From the NCBI RefSeq assembly GCF_030518155.1, contig NZ_JAULRU010000319.1:62001-126000 (forward strand): a stretch of DNA of 64,000 nt, written 5' to 3'. Under the pieces are notes generated by a model. The model was not told the DNA's origin. It made no database searches and was given only the letters and a program-made list of their open reading frames with translations. Each line of letters opens with the position of its first letter. The stretch's first letter is position 1. A program made the position numbers and the translations under genes. This document shows positions 36,077-44,598 of this stretch, one piece after another. This DNA is from Gilvimarinus gilvus. GTDB taxonomy: Bacteria; Pseudomonadota; Gammaproteobacteria; Pseudomonadales; Cellvibrionaceae.

Positions 36077-36599
36077 CCACAGAAGACTAACGATTCGCTA
36101 TCGACGAATAACTCGTTAATGCGCCTTTCTACATCTCAGCTTTTACGAGGTACGTGAAGCTACTTTGCTCTGTGTGCAAAGCTGCCAATCCGGCAACCAT
36201 GCCCCCAAGTGTTCTAATCGTCCTATTGGTCAATTGTGCTTATTTTTGCTCTTATCTATAAGGACTAGGAATAAACAACAATCTATTAGAATAAACTCCA
36301 CTAAGCAAGTGGAATTCCGCGATAAATGCTTAACAGGACATCTAGTTGTAGCAAAATCTTATAAGTCGCTATTGAGCGCTTAGACTATTTGGCACCAAAA
36401 ACAACGCATTAATATATTGAAATTATAAAAATCGCTATTTTTAGCATATTTAGTCGCTTTTTTAACGGTATCCCTATCCTTCGCTATCCTCCTGCCCGAC
36501 AGGTGGTTAAGTTTTGTTCGTGACTACCGCTATACTAGGAGTAAATGAAAAACAATAATCGATTTTGCGGATCGTCGTTCGAAAAGCGAGACCAGCACT
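36077..36599. other. Divergent intergenic region, AT-rich, with plus-strand hairpins
   Basis: 523 bases between the GGDEF-EAL gene and the STAS gene. Two adjacent hairpins sit at 36166-36203 (CTTTGC with GCAAAG; TGCC with GGCA). The remainder is AT-rich (36400-36470 especially). TATACT at 36531-36536 is a -10-like element, and a short ORF begins at 36545. No full gene, tRNA or mobile element is seen. Confidence 0.5.
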
Positions 36600-37142
36600 A
36601 TGAAGAAACAAGTTCCTTTTGTAGGAGAGGATTTTTTCGATAGGGATTCCGACAACGCAGCGTTTAGCGATGAAACACAGATGCTAGACGATTTACTGGA
36701 TGCTGAACTAAAAAGCAGCAGCTGGGATGATATTGTTCCTGCCGAATCGAAAGGGCGCAAAACCAAAGCGCGCGCAAGTATTACAATCCCAGCATCCCAA
36801 AAGCCCATCAAGCCCGGCACCACAATTGACTGGCGCCCAGTCAATCACGGGCACTGCATCCGTATTAACATTCACGGAGATATGGATATACAGATGATGA
36901 AACAGTGGCGGCAACTTCTTAAGGAAACCGCCGACAATGGAATTCACCAATTTGAGTTTGACCTCAGAGACACTGAATGTATGAGTCTGGCAGGGCTGGC
37001 CATGCTGTTATTGTTTAAAGACAGCAAACAGGCCGGAAGCCGCGACATAGCACTGAATCAATGCAACCGGGAGCTCTACAAGCGACTACTGTGGAGCGGT
37101 TTGACAGAGGAGTTTATTGTGCGGCCGAGCCAGGAGCCTTGA
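36600..37142 (+). CDS. STAS-domain protein
   Basis: 180 residues. An acidic, probably disordered N-terminal part (about 1-75, with [19 protein letters not shown]) is followed by a STAS domain (about 85-175: [39 protein letters not shown]). In anti-sigma-factor antagonists the DSSG motif carries the phosphorylated Ser; here the equivalent appears to be SLAG, so canonical phosphorylation may be lost. No partner kinase or phosphatase is adjacent. It overlaps the convergent hisC by 29 bases. Role unknown; a regulator or scaffold is likely. Confidence 0.75.
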   Translation: MKKQVPFVGEDFFDRDSDNAAFSDETQMLDDLLDAELKSSSWDDIVPAESKGRKTKARASITIPASQKPIKPGTTIDWRPVNHGHCIRINIHGDMDIQMMKQWRQLLKETADNGIHQFEFDLRDTECMSLAGLAMLLLFKDSKQAGSRDIALNQCNRELYKRLLWSGLTEEFIVRPSQEP

Positions 37143-38196
37143 TAATTTCTGTGAGCGCAGCGATCAACCGCTGCATTTGATCGTCGGTTCCGATGCTAAT
37201 ACGTATGTACTCATCAATTCGGGGCTTGTCAAAGTAGCGGACTATTATTTTTCGATTGCGCAATAATTGGGCAACAGACTTTGCGGCCAGGCTAGCCGGC
37301 GGCTTAGCCATGACGAAATTAGCTTTCGACGGTATCACATCAAACCCCAGCGCCGTTAATTGTTCAGTGGTGGCCTCGCGGGTTGCTATTACTTTTCTAC
37401 AACAACCCTCGAAATACGCCACATCTTCGATGGCGGCAGTTGCCGCCAACTGCGCTACAGAATCTAAAGGGTAAGAATTAAATGAGTTTTTAACTCGCTC
37501 TAGCGCCTCAATCAGAACCGGGTTACCCATGGCGAAACCAACTCGCATCCCCGCCAATGCACGAGACTTAGAAAAGGTCTGTACGACCAACAAATTCTCA
37601 TACTGCTCTAGCAGCGCCACAGCACTTGTTCCACCAAAGTCAATGTAGGCTTCATCCACCACCACCACCGACTCAGCGTTATCGCTCAGCAGCTGCTCAA
37701 TGTCATCTAAACAAGTTTCCAGGCCCGTCGGCGCGTTAGGGTTGGGGAATATAATACCGCCATTGGGCTGGCGATACTGCGCCAACCCCAAACTGTAATC
37801 CTGTGCCAGCGGGACCTTTACGGTCTCGATACCAAATAGCTGACAATACACGGGGTAAAAACCGTAGGTAATATCTGGAAACAATAAGGGTTTATCTTGT
37901 TGGAAAAAAGCCATAAATGCTTGCGCCAAGACTTCGTCAGAACTGTTGCCCGCAAACACCCAGCTTTCATCTAAGTGGTTATACCGTGCTATGGCACGGC
38001 GCAGCTCAGTGGCGTTGGGGTCTGGGTAAAAACGCAAACGTTCCATGACGTCTTCACTCACAGCCTGTACGACTCGGGGCGATGGTGGATACGGGTTCTC
38101 ATTGGTATTGAGCTTAATCAACCCTTCCACTTGGGGTTGTTCACCCGGCACATAGGGCTCAATGGTGCGAACAACCTCACTCCAGTACTTCGACAT
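37114..38196 (-). CDS. hisC: Histidinol-phosphate aminotransferase HisC
   Basis: PLP-dependent transaminase of histidine synthesis. ATG at 38196 ([18 protein letters not shown]) gives 360 residues; the frame extends to 38223 without a better start. [15 protein letters not shown] is typical of the N-terminal arm. [10 protein letters not shown] and the PLP-Lys segment [18 protein letters not shown] are intact, with the C-terminal YIRISIGT. It stands alone, away from other his genes, and may be one of several HisC copies. Confidence 0.93.
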   Translation of the reverse strand: MSKYWSEVVRTIEPYVPGEQPQVEGLIKLNTNENPYPPSPRVVQAVSEDVMERLRFYPDPNATELRRAIARYNHLDESWVFAGNSSDEVLAQAFMAFFQQDKPLLFPDITYGFYPVYCQLFGIETVKVPLAQDYSLGLAQYRQPNGGIIFPNPNAPTGLETCLDDIEQLLSDNAESVVVVDEAYIDFGGTSAVALLEQYENLLVVQTFSKSRALAGMRVGFAMGNPVLIEALERVKNSFNSYPLDSVAQLAATAAIEDVAYFEGCCRKVIATREATTEQLTALGFDVIPSKANFVMAKPPASLAAKSVAQLLRNRKIIVRYFDKPRIDEYIRISIGTDDQMQRLIAALTEIIKAPGSAAQ

Positions 38197-38324
38197 ACAA
38201 GACCAGCCTCTGAAAAAGGTCAATTATAGCAACGCGACAGCAATATACGCGACTCCTATGCCGCGCGCTTGAGCAAAAATGCGTTATCATCTCGTCAAGC
38301 TTTTACCGTCTCTAAGGAATTTTC

Positions 38325-39515
38325 ATGTTTGATGCGCTGCCACTGCTACCGGCCGACCCTATCTTAGGCCTAAGCGCCGCCTACCACGGCGATACTAATC
38401 CGAATAAAGTCGATCTGGGAGTGGGAGTTTACAAGACTGAAGATGGGCTGACCCCTGTACTTCAAGCGGTGAGCAAAGCCGAGGCGCTGTTACTCAAAGA
38501 GCAAACCACAAAGACTTACACCGCCCCGGCGGGCATTGCCGGAGCCAACCTTGCCGCGCAACGTTTGGCGTTTGGCAGCGAGCATAGCGCGATAAATGGA
38601 CAGCGCATTGCTACCGTGCAGACACCGGGTGGTTGTGGAGCCTTGCGGCTAGCCGCGGAGCTGATCAAAAAAACCCGTACCAACGCGCGTATTTGGGTCA
38701 GCACACCCACCTGGGCCAATCACATGCCACTGCTGGGAAGCGCGGGGATCGAGTTAATCGAGTATCCCTATTACGACTTCGAACGGCACAATATAGACTT
38801 CGACGCGATGATGGCAGCACTGGACGCCACCCTCCCCGGTGATTTGGTGCTTCTGCACGCGTGCTGCCATAACCCAAGTGGTGCGGACCTATCCCAGGAG
38901 CAGTGGTTGGCCGTTACAGAACTTGCCAAACACAAAGGATTTACGCCGTTTATTGATATGGCGTATCAAGGTTTTGGGCAGGGCATCGAAGAAGATGCCT
39001 TTGGCGTTAGAGTTATGGCTGAACAGCTTCCAGAGCTGGTGTTGGCAACCTCATTTTCCAAGAACTTTGGGCTGTACCGCGAACGCGCCGGCAGTCTAAG
39101 CATCGTCGGCGAAGACGCCGCACAAGCCCGAGCCATACAAAGCCAGGTATTGAGTATTGCCCGCGGACTCTACTCGATGCCGCCCGCTCACGGAGCGAGT
39201 ATTGTCGATAAAATTTATCACGACCAAGCCTTACAAACGCTATGGATTACTGAGCTTAAGAGCATGCGCGAGCGCATCTCTCAATTGCGCAGTGACCTGG
39301 TGGCTGCACTGTCGCAACAGCAGTCGAGTCGGGACTTTTCATTTATTGAGCGCGAACACGGAATGTTCAGCTTTTTGGGTTTGAATGTCTCTCAAGTACA
39401 GCAAATTAAACAGGGATTTAGCGTTTACATGACCGACAACAGTCGTATCAACATTGCCGGTATAAATAAGTCTAATGTCGATTATCTTGCCAAAGCCATT
39501 TGCAGGGTAATCTAA
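38325..39515 (+). CDS. Aspartate/aromatic amino acid aminotransferase (class I)
   Basis: 396 residues, AspC/TyrB type. Starts MFDALPLLPADPILGLSAAY, with VDLGVGVYKTEDG, the PLP-Lys segment TSFSKNFGLYRERAG, and CHNPSGADLSQEQW. This subgroup handles aspartate and aromatic amino acids, and sequence alone does not separate AspC from TyrB/PhhC. AAGGAATTTTC precedes the ATG. Divergent from hisC with a 128-base gap. Confidence 0.92.
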   Translation: MFDALPLLPADPILGLSAAYHGDTNPNKVDLGVGVYKTEDGLTPVLQAVSKAEALLLKEQTTKTYTAPAGIAGANLAAQRLAFGSEHSAINGQRIATVQTPGGCGALRLAAELIKKTRTNARIWVSTPTWANHMPLLGSAGIELIEYPYYDFERHNIDFDAMMAALDATLPGDLVLLHACCHNPSGADLSQEQWLAVTELAKHKGFTPFIDMAYQGFGQGIEEDAFGVRVMAEQLPELVLATSFSKNFGLYRERAGSLSIVGEDAAQARAIQSQVLSIARGLYSMPPAHGASIVDKIYHDQALQTLWITELKSMRERISQLRSDLVAALSQQQSSRDFSFIEREHGMFSFLGLNVSQVQQIKQGFSVYMTDNSRINIAGINKSNVDYLAKAICRVI

Positions 39516-39599
39516 GGAGGTATTTGTTTATGCCAATTCATCATGAAGGCTAGATTTTTTATTGGCTAAAAAACGCTACTATTAGAAGAAGGACAAGGT

Positions 39600-40718
39600 T
39601 TGGAGCCGACAGTGACGATTCACTATTATCTGGAGGGGTATTCTGGTGACAGTCTAAAGTCGCGTCGCTACGAGCTGCGCGAGCTTCCCTCTGTGGTAGG
39701 GCGTCATGTAGAGTGTGACCTACAGCTGAATATGGAAAGCATTTCCCGTCAACACGCGCGCTTTGACTTAGTCGATAACAAACTTATTGTCACCGACCTG
39801 GGCAGTACCAATGGGACCTTTGTCAATAGACAATGTATTCGCGAGCCAACCGAGCTCGAAGCGGGTTTTGTATTGCACCTGGGAGATCATGAATTCCGCT
39901 TAATGGTGGAAGTTGGCCCGCTCACTCAGGCGGCCCGTGACTCGACCCGTGTCGGCATCGGCAACCTGCCCAATCAATTTCCTTTGCATACTCGCGAGTT
40001 TTTTGAATTACTCCAACGACGTATGGTCAAGGGTTATAAACAGCTTATTGCCCACAATGATGGCAGTCCCTTCGCGTTTGAGTTGCTGGGTCGTGGCGAT
40101 CACCCTATTCTTGGCGAAAGCCCGGCTGCATTGTTCAACTTGGCCGAAACGCTAGACTCCGAAGCCGCTTTAAGTCGACTGTTTCGCGAAAGGTGCTTTG
40201 AAGATGCCGCCCGTGCAAAAATAAGTGTTCCCTTATTTTTTAACACTCACCCCAACGAATCCAATGATTTCGATAGTTTGCTTAGTGAGCTCACAAGATT
40301 GCGTGCGATTTACCCAATGCTTGAGCTGGTTTTTGAAGTACATGAGGCCGCTATTACCGATCTTGACGCCATGGCTGAAGTACGGCGTAGCCTCAAACGG
40401 CTCAACATTGGACTGGCTTACGACGACTTTGGCGCAGGACAAGCACGGTTACTGGAAGTTGTTGAAGTACCACCCGATTACCTAAAGTTTGATATCGCTC
40501 TGGTACGCGATTTGGAGGGGTCAACAGCCGGACGCTATCAACTGCTTTCAACACTGAATGACTTAATAAGTGGGCTTGGCATTAAGACTCTGGCCGAAGG
40601 CGTGGAGACCGAACAAACCGCCGCATTGTGCCGCGAAATCGGCATCGACTTGATTCAAGGCTTCCTCTATGGCCGCCCAGAACCCATAATTGAGTGCGAG
40701 CGGGCCAGTACTTTTTAG
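39600..40718 (+). CDS. FHA-EAL fusion protein
   Basis: 372 residues from TTG 39600 (GAAGGACAAGG upstream); GTG 39612, with GGAG six bases before it, is equally good. N-terminal FHA domain about 20-105: VVGRHVECDLQL, SISRQHARF, DLGSTNGTFVN, so phosphothreonine recognition is plausible. The C-terminal EAL domain is about 125-365. The EAL tripeptide reads ELL, but other catalytic residues are kept: LFFNTHP, FEVHEA, YDDFGAGQARL, LKFD, LAEGVETEQ, IQGFLYGRP. It could link Ser/Thr phosphorylation to cyclic di-GMP turnover. No kinase gene is nearby. Confidence 0.88.
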   Translation: MEPTVTIHYYLEGYSGDSLKSRRYELRELPSVVGRHVECDLQLNMESISRQHARFDLVDNKLIVTDLGSTNGTFVNRQCIREPTELEAGFVLHLGDHEFRLMVEVGPLTQAARDSTRVGIGNLPNQFPLHTREFFELLQRRMVKGYKQLIAHNDGSPFAFELLGRGDHPILGESPAALFNLAETLDSEAALSRLFRERCFEDAARAKISVPLFFNTHPNESNDFDSLLSELTRLRAIYPMLELVFEVHEAAITDLDAMAEVRRSLKRLNIGLAYDDFGAGQARLLEVVEVPPDYLKFDIALVRDLEGSTAGRYQLLSTLNDLISGLGIKTLAEGVETEQTAALCREIGIDLIQGFLYGRPEPIIECERASTF

Positions 40719-40739
40719 TCCAAATCAGAAGAAAACCGC

Positions 40740-41273
40740 TTAATCGTCTACGGCCCTATCTTCCGAGCCACCCACTTTCAGCACGGCACGCTGTAACATC
40801 AATGAGTTGGGATAGGTAACCGTATCGCCTTCGTCCAGCGTTACGATAACGTGAAACATGGTAATTTCTTGAATAACACCGGTAAAAGTAGCGTCCGGGT
40901 CAAGCACACGAATGCGGTCACCAACCCGATAAGGGAAACCAAAAAAGATAATCACACTGGCGGTAATGTTACTTAAAATTGACCACTGGGCAAAAAGGGC
41001 AATACCCACGACCGCAAAGACAGAAGACAGGAACAGAGCAACGTCGCCATACCCCAAGCCTAAAACCAAACAAACGACAGCAATAGTACAAAACAGCATC
41101 GCAAAATAGGTGATTTTAGTAAGATATCCTACTCGATACGCACTGACATTGCGCTTATTTGCCAGTTCGCGGACAATGCGATCCACCACCTGTGATAGCA
41201 GCAAAAACAGCAAAATACATCCAACTACCATCAATAGCTTAGTCACAACCTTCCCCTCTAGAAAAACACTCAC
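40740..41273 (-). CDS. Short MscS-family mechanosensitive channel-like protein
   Basis: 177 residues, well under the 286 of E. coli MscS. Membrane helices at about 10-30, 50-72 and 76-106. The third matches the pore helix region (FAVVGIALFAQWSILSNITASVIIFFGFPYRVGDRI), then a beta domain ending in DTVTYPNSLMLQRAVLKVGG. The C-terminal alpha/beta cage domain is absent. The beta-domain PN motif is intact, so it is probably a natural mini-MscS rather than a broken gene. Convergent with the FHA-EAL gene, divergent from the phosphodiesterase gene. Confidence 0.85.
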   Translation of the reverse strand: MSVFLEGKVVTKLLMVVGCILLFLLLSQVVDRIVRELANKRNVSAYRVGYLTKITYFAMLFCTIAVVCLVLGLGYGDVALFLSSVFAVVGIALFAQWSILSNITASVIIFFGFPYRVGDRIRVLDPDATFTGVIQEITMFHVIVTLDEGDTVTYPNSLMLQRAVLKVGGSEDRAVDD

Positions 41274-41332
41274 TATGATACTGGTATGCTAATAATTCAA
41301 CTGTAAGGCTGGAATTAACGGAGACCGATACA

Positions 41333-42022
41333 ATGAAGTGCATTGCTCATCGAGGTTGCAGCGCTGCGGGAACACCGGAGAATTCACTGGCTGCCGTGCA
41401 AGCCGCCGTCGAGCTTGGTGTCGACGGCATTGAGGTAGACCTTTGGTTTCTCCACGGACAGTTCTGGGTCTTTCACGACCGTCGCTTGCGATTTTACGAT
41501 AATCATCGCATAGATGAACTAACCTATTTGGAACTGTCGCAATTGCGACTGGACAATGGTGAGCCACTGGCCAGTCTCGATTCTATCTTAAAGGCTGTTA
41601 ACGGCAACTGCCTACTCAATTTAGAAATAAAAAATTCAGGCGGCGCCGAGGTACTGGCGCAAACTATTGATAACGTCTGTCGGGAACTCCAGTTAACGCA
41701 AGAGCACCTGATTATTTCCAGCTTCAATCACCTTGAGCTTTACGCCTGTCGCAAGCTATTACCGGACATCAAAATCGGTGTATTGCTGGCAGGCCTGCCC
41801 CTGAGCTACGCTGCTTTGGCCGAGCCATTAGCGCCTTTCTCGTTCAATACCCATATTGACTTGACCACCATCGAACTCATTGCCGACATTCACGCCAGAG
41901 GCATGGAGAGCTGGGTGTACACTGCGAATTTTATCGATGAATGGACGGAGCTCAAGCGCTGGCGAGCCGACGCTGTATTTACCGATCATGCACAAAAGTT
42001 GATGTGCTTTAATGAACGCTAA
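41333..42022 (+). CDS. Glycerophosphodiester phosphodiesterase (GDPD/UgpQ-like)
   Basis: Releases sn-glycerol-3-phosphate from deacylated phospholipids. It has 229 residues, a TIM-barrel GDPD domain, and no signal peptide, so it is cytoplasmic like UgpQ. Catalytic and metal residues are seen in CIAHRGCSAAGTPENSLAAV, GIEVDLWF and VFHDRRL, with LNLEIKN later and WVYTANF near the C-terminus. It starts at ATG 41333 and overlaps the convergent GNAT gene by 4 bases. Confidence 0.92.
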   Translation: MKCIAHRGCSAAGTPENSLAAVQAAVELGVDGIEVDLWFLHGQFWVFHDRRLRFYDNHRIDELTYLELSQLRLDNGEPLASLDSILKAVNGNCLLNLEIKNSGGAEVLAQTIDNVCRELQLTQEHLIISSFNHLELYACRKLLPDIKIGVLLAGLPLSYAALAEPLAPFSFNTHIDLTTIELIADIHARGMESWVYTANFIDEWTELKRWRADAVFTDHAQKLMCFNER

Positions 42023-42522
42023 AGCAGAGACACTCGCATTACATTGGCCGGTTGCTTGGCAATACGCACTTGTCGCACGGTATGCCAGCCGCGCGAGCGA
42101 TAGTAATCGGTTTGATCGCTGGCGATAAGCCAAAGCTCACGTTCACCCAGCTCGCGTGAGTAGGATATGACGGTGTTCATTAACTCAGAACCAACCCCTC
42201 TACGGCGATATTCGGGTTCGACAAATAAGTTACTTAGCCACAGAGGTTCCGACTGGCTGGATGAATTCGCCGCCGACTGCAAATGGTAACTGACCAGACT
42301 GATGCAGCCAACCAAGATATTTTCGTTGATAGCCAACCACGTTTGCGGAATTTTCGGATCATATTTGAGATGCTGGGCTAGGCGTGACTTGCGCTTTTCT
42401 AGCGTGGTTTGCAGCCCCTGGCGTAAACACTCCCGATAATGCCATGCGGCCACTTTATCAAGAAAGTCAGGTCGGCGCTGCAGCTCACAAATTTCAAAGT
42501 TGCCTGACGCCGCACCGACCAC
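42019..42522 (-). CDS. GNAT-family N-acetyltransferase
   Basis: Start taken at GTG 42522, which has AAGGCG upstream inside the 3' end of lipA; a TTG at 42543 overlaps lipA by 17 bases. It has 167 residues. GNAT motif A is clear in LSNLFVEPEYRRRGVGSELM (acetyl-CoA binding), followed by ELWLIASDQTDYYRSRGW. Substrate unknown. It directly follows lipA on the same strand, so it may be co-transcribed with the lipoate genes. Confidence 0.85.
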   Translation of the reverse strand: MVGAASGNFEICELQRRPDFLDKVAAWHYRECLRQGLQTTLEKRKSRLAQHLKYDPKIPQTWLAINENILVGCISLVSYHLQSAANSSSQSEPLWLSNLFVEPEYRRRGVGSELMNTVISYSRELGERELWLIASDQTDYYRSRGWHTVRQVRIAKQPANVMRVSLL

Positions 42523-42526
42523 AAAA

Positions 42527-43537
42527 TCACGCCTTAGTATCAAACCACTTCACATCTTCGCCCTGTGCTTGCTTGTCGGCATGATAAGAAGACCTAACCA
42601 GCGGACCACATGCCGCGTGCTTAAAGCCCATTTCATCGGCAAGCTGAGTATACTCGGCAAATTCATCCGGATGCACATAGCGCTCAACAGGCAAATGGTC
42701 GCGCGATGGCTGCAAATACTGACCAATGGTTATCATATCGATCTGATGATCTCGCATATCGCGCATCACCTCAAAAATTTCTTCCTTGGTTTCGCCTAGT
42801 CCGACCATAAGGCCAGATTTAGTCAAAACATCCGGGCGACGTTTTTTATACTCCGCCAACAACTTCAAGCTCCATTTGTAATTAGCACCGGGGCGTGCCT
42901 GCCGGTATAAGCGCGGCACAGTTTCCAGATTATGGTTGAAAACATCCGGGGCTTCTTGTTCCAAAATATCGAGGGCAGGTTCCATTCGACCACGGAAATC
43001 CGGGGTTAAAATTTCGACCTGTAACTTTGGCGAGCGCTGACGCGACTCGCGAATACAGTCAGCGAAATGACCAGCACCGCCATCGCGCAGATCATCTCGA
43101 TCAACCGATGTTATCACCACATACTTGAGCCCCATTTCAGCAATAGCCTCGGCCAATTGCACAGGCTCGTTGGTGTCCAGAGGGTTCGGTTTACCATGGC
43201 CAACATCACAAAACGGACAGCGACGTGTGCAAATGTCGCCCATGATCATAAAGGTCGCAGTACCGCCTGAGAAGCACTCCCCCAAATTAGGACAATTGGC
43301 TTCTTCGCAAACGGAGGACAGGCCATTTTTGCGCAGCAGCTTTTTAATACGATCCACCTCTGGCGAGGCGGGAACGCGCACCCGGATCCAGTCCGGTTTG
43401 CGTGGTATTTCAGTTGCATCACTGGCAATCACCTTTACCGGGATACGTTCTACTTTGTCAGCATCGCGCAGCTTCTCGCCTTGCTTGTGGCGGCGAGTAC
43501 GTTTAACCGGTTGAATATCGGGGATTTCGGTGGTCAT
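42527..43537 (-). CDS. lipA: Lipoyl synthase LipA
   Basis: Radical SAM enzyme that inserts two sulphurs into octanoyl groups on E2 and GcvH proteins. It has 336 residues. Auxiliary cluster Cys in [12 protein letters not shown], radical SAM motif CTRRCPFCD, and the C-terminal RSSYHAD Ser ligand. Downstream of lipB by 44 bases, forming ybeD-lipB-lipA. Start ATG 43537 ([13 protein letters not shown]). Confidence 0.98.
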   Translation of the reverse strand: MTTEIPDIQPVKRTRRHKQGEKLRDADKVERIPVKVIASDATEIPRKPDWIRVRVPASPEVDRIKKLLRKNGLSSVCEEANCPNLGECFSGGTATFMIMGDICTRRCPFCDVGHGKPNPLDTNEPVQLAEAIAEMGLKYVVITSVDRDDLRDGGAGHFADCIRESRQRSPKLQVEILTPDFRGRMEPALDILEQEAPDVFNHNLETVPRLYRQARPGANYKWSLKLLAEYKKRRPDVLTKSGLMVGLGETKEEIFEVMRDMRDHQIDMITIGQYLQPSRDHLPVERYVHPDEFAEYTQLADEMGFKHAACGPLVRSSYHADKQAQGEDVKWFDTKA

Positions 43538-43581
43538 AAAAAACTCTTTCGGGTATTAATCGTGTGGCCTTTTGAGCCGGA

Positions 43582-44238
43582 TTAGGAACGGATTGTCGGT
43601 ATTATACCGGTTTTGTCGCCTAAATTCTGTACAAAACCCTCAACCCAACGCCGCTGTACTTCTGCCATGTCAGGTGCCTGGCCTAGCTCGCGTGTCATGT
43701 CAGTCATCGCCATTCCGGCGTAACCGCAAGGGTTAATTTGCGTAAATGGAGTCAGGTCCATATCAATATTCAGCGCCAAGCCATGGAAGCTGCATCCACG
43801 TCGCACTCGCAGCCCCAATGAGGCAACTTTGCGTTCGCCAACGTAAACACCAGGGGCATCAGCTTTCGCATAGGCCTCAATACCGTATGTCGCCAACAGC
43901 CAAATCAAGCTTTGCTCGAGAATGGTCACGAGATCGCGCACGCCCAATTTGAGACGACGGAGATCGAGCAGTGGATAGGCCACCAACTGTCCTGGACCGT
44001 GATAAGTGATTTGACCGCCACGATCAGACTGTACAACTGGTATATCACTCAAAGTAAGCAAGTGCTCACTTTTTCCGGCTTGCCCCTGAGTAAACACAGG
44101 CGGATGTTCAACCAGCCAAATCTCGTCCGCTGTTTGCGCCGTGCGCTCATTGGTGAACACTTGCATTGCGTCCCAGGTCTGCTGATATTCCCGTCGGCCC
44201 AGGTATTTGATCAGCACAGGGGTGGCCTCAGTCGTCAC
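43582..44238 (-). CDS. lipB: Octanoyltransferase LipB
   Basis: Transfers octanoate from acyl carrier protein to lipoyl domains. It has 218 residues. [18 protein letters not shown], the catalytic Lys in [12 protein letters not shown] and the catalytic Cys in [11 protein letters not shown] are intact. The start ATG 44238 overlaps the upstream ybeD stop by 4 bases, and lipA follows. Product feeds LipA for pyruvate dehydrogenase, oxoglutarate dehydrogenase and glycine cleavage. Confidence 0.97.
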   Translation of the reverse strand: MTTEATPVLIKYLGRREYQQTWDAMQVFTNERTAQTADEIWLVEHPPVFTQGQAGKSEHLLTLSDIPVVQSDRGGQITYHGPGQLVAYPLLDLRRLKLGVRDLVTILEQSLIWLLATYGIEAYAKADAPGVYVGERKVASLGLRVRRGCSFHGLALNIDMDLTPFTQINPCGYAGMAMTDMTRELGQAPDMAEVQRRWVEGFVQNLGDKTGIIPTIRS

Positions 44239-44507
44239 AATACAACTTTTACCACAGAGCTGGCTCGCAAATCCTGATGGATTGTTTCCAACTGCTCAAT
44301 ACCCGTGGCTGTAATGTATACCGTGATTGACTGATAGCGGCCTTTACCACTGTCTTTAATTTTGAGAGTGCTCGTATCAAAATCAGGGTCATGCGCTTGC
44401 ATGACCTCAATGACCAGAGCTTTCAGCGTCTCACCGGCGTCACCCAGCACCTTAATCGGGTAACCGGGACAGGGAAATTCAATTTTTGGAGGATCTTGCG
44501 GAGTCAT
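44235..44507 (-). CDS. ybeD: YbeD/DUF493 family protein
   Basis: 90 residues, ferredoxin-like ACT-type fold known for E. coli YbeD; biochemical function not settled. Conserved [17 protein letters not shown] and the [20 protein letters not shown] end. Always found between dacA-type and lipB genes, as here. Overlaps lipB by 4 bases. AAGG lies just upstream of the ATG. A good extended -10 promoter sits about 30 bases upstream. Confidence 0.93.
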   Translation of the reverse strand: MTPQDPPKIEFPCPGYPIKVLGDAGETLKALVIEVMQAHDPDFDTSTLKIKDSGKGRYQSITVYITATGIEQLETIHQDLRASSVVKVVL

Positions 44508-44539
44508 ACGACCTTCGGGGATTCATTTTCACGCCGGGC

Positions 44540-44548
44540 ATTATATCA
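44540..44548 (-). promoter_or_regulatory. Extended -10 promoter of ybeD-lipB-lipA
   Basis: Minus strand reads TGATATAAT, a perfect TGn plus TATAAT extended -10, so a weak -35 is acceptable. The expected start is near 44533, about 26 bases before the ybeD ATG. It lies after the dacC hairpin, allowing the lipoate genes their own transcript. Confidence 0.55.
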
Positions 44549-44568
44549 GAATTCTTCTGATGGCCGTT

Positions 44569-44591
44569 GGTGCCGCCAATCTGGCGACACC
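44569..44591 (-). terminator. Hairpin after dacC, attenuator or processing site
   Basis: Stem of 9 pairs with one mismatch and a three-base loop (GGTG-C-CGCCA with TGGCG-A-CACC), 8 bases after the dacC stop. No T-run follows on the minus strand, so it is not a typical intrinsic terminator and may only lower read-through or protect the dacC 3' end. Confidence 0.4.
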
Positions 44592-44598
44592 TGGCGTA

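Noticed and set aside
36122-36210. Cyclic di-GMP-I riboswitch
   Set aside because: Only a GCAAAGC-type string and a following small hairpin resemble the motif. The conserved 5' half (GGGCAAACC-like) and tetraloop-receptor are missing, and the nearest plus-strand gene is almost 400 bases away. Kept only as a hairpin observation.
40740-41273. MscS pseudogene
   Set aside because: The frame is complete from start to stop, with intact pore helix and PN motif and no frameshift remnant downstream, so a natural short form is preferred.
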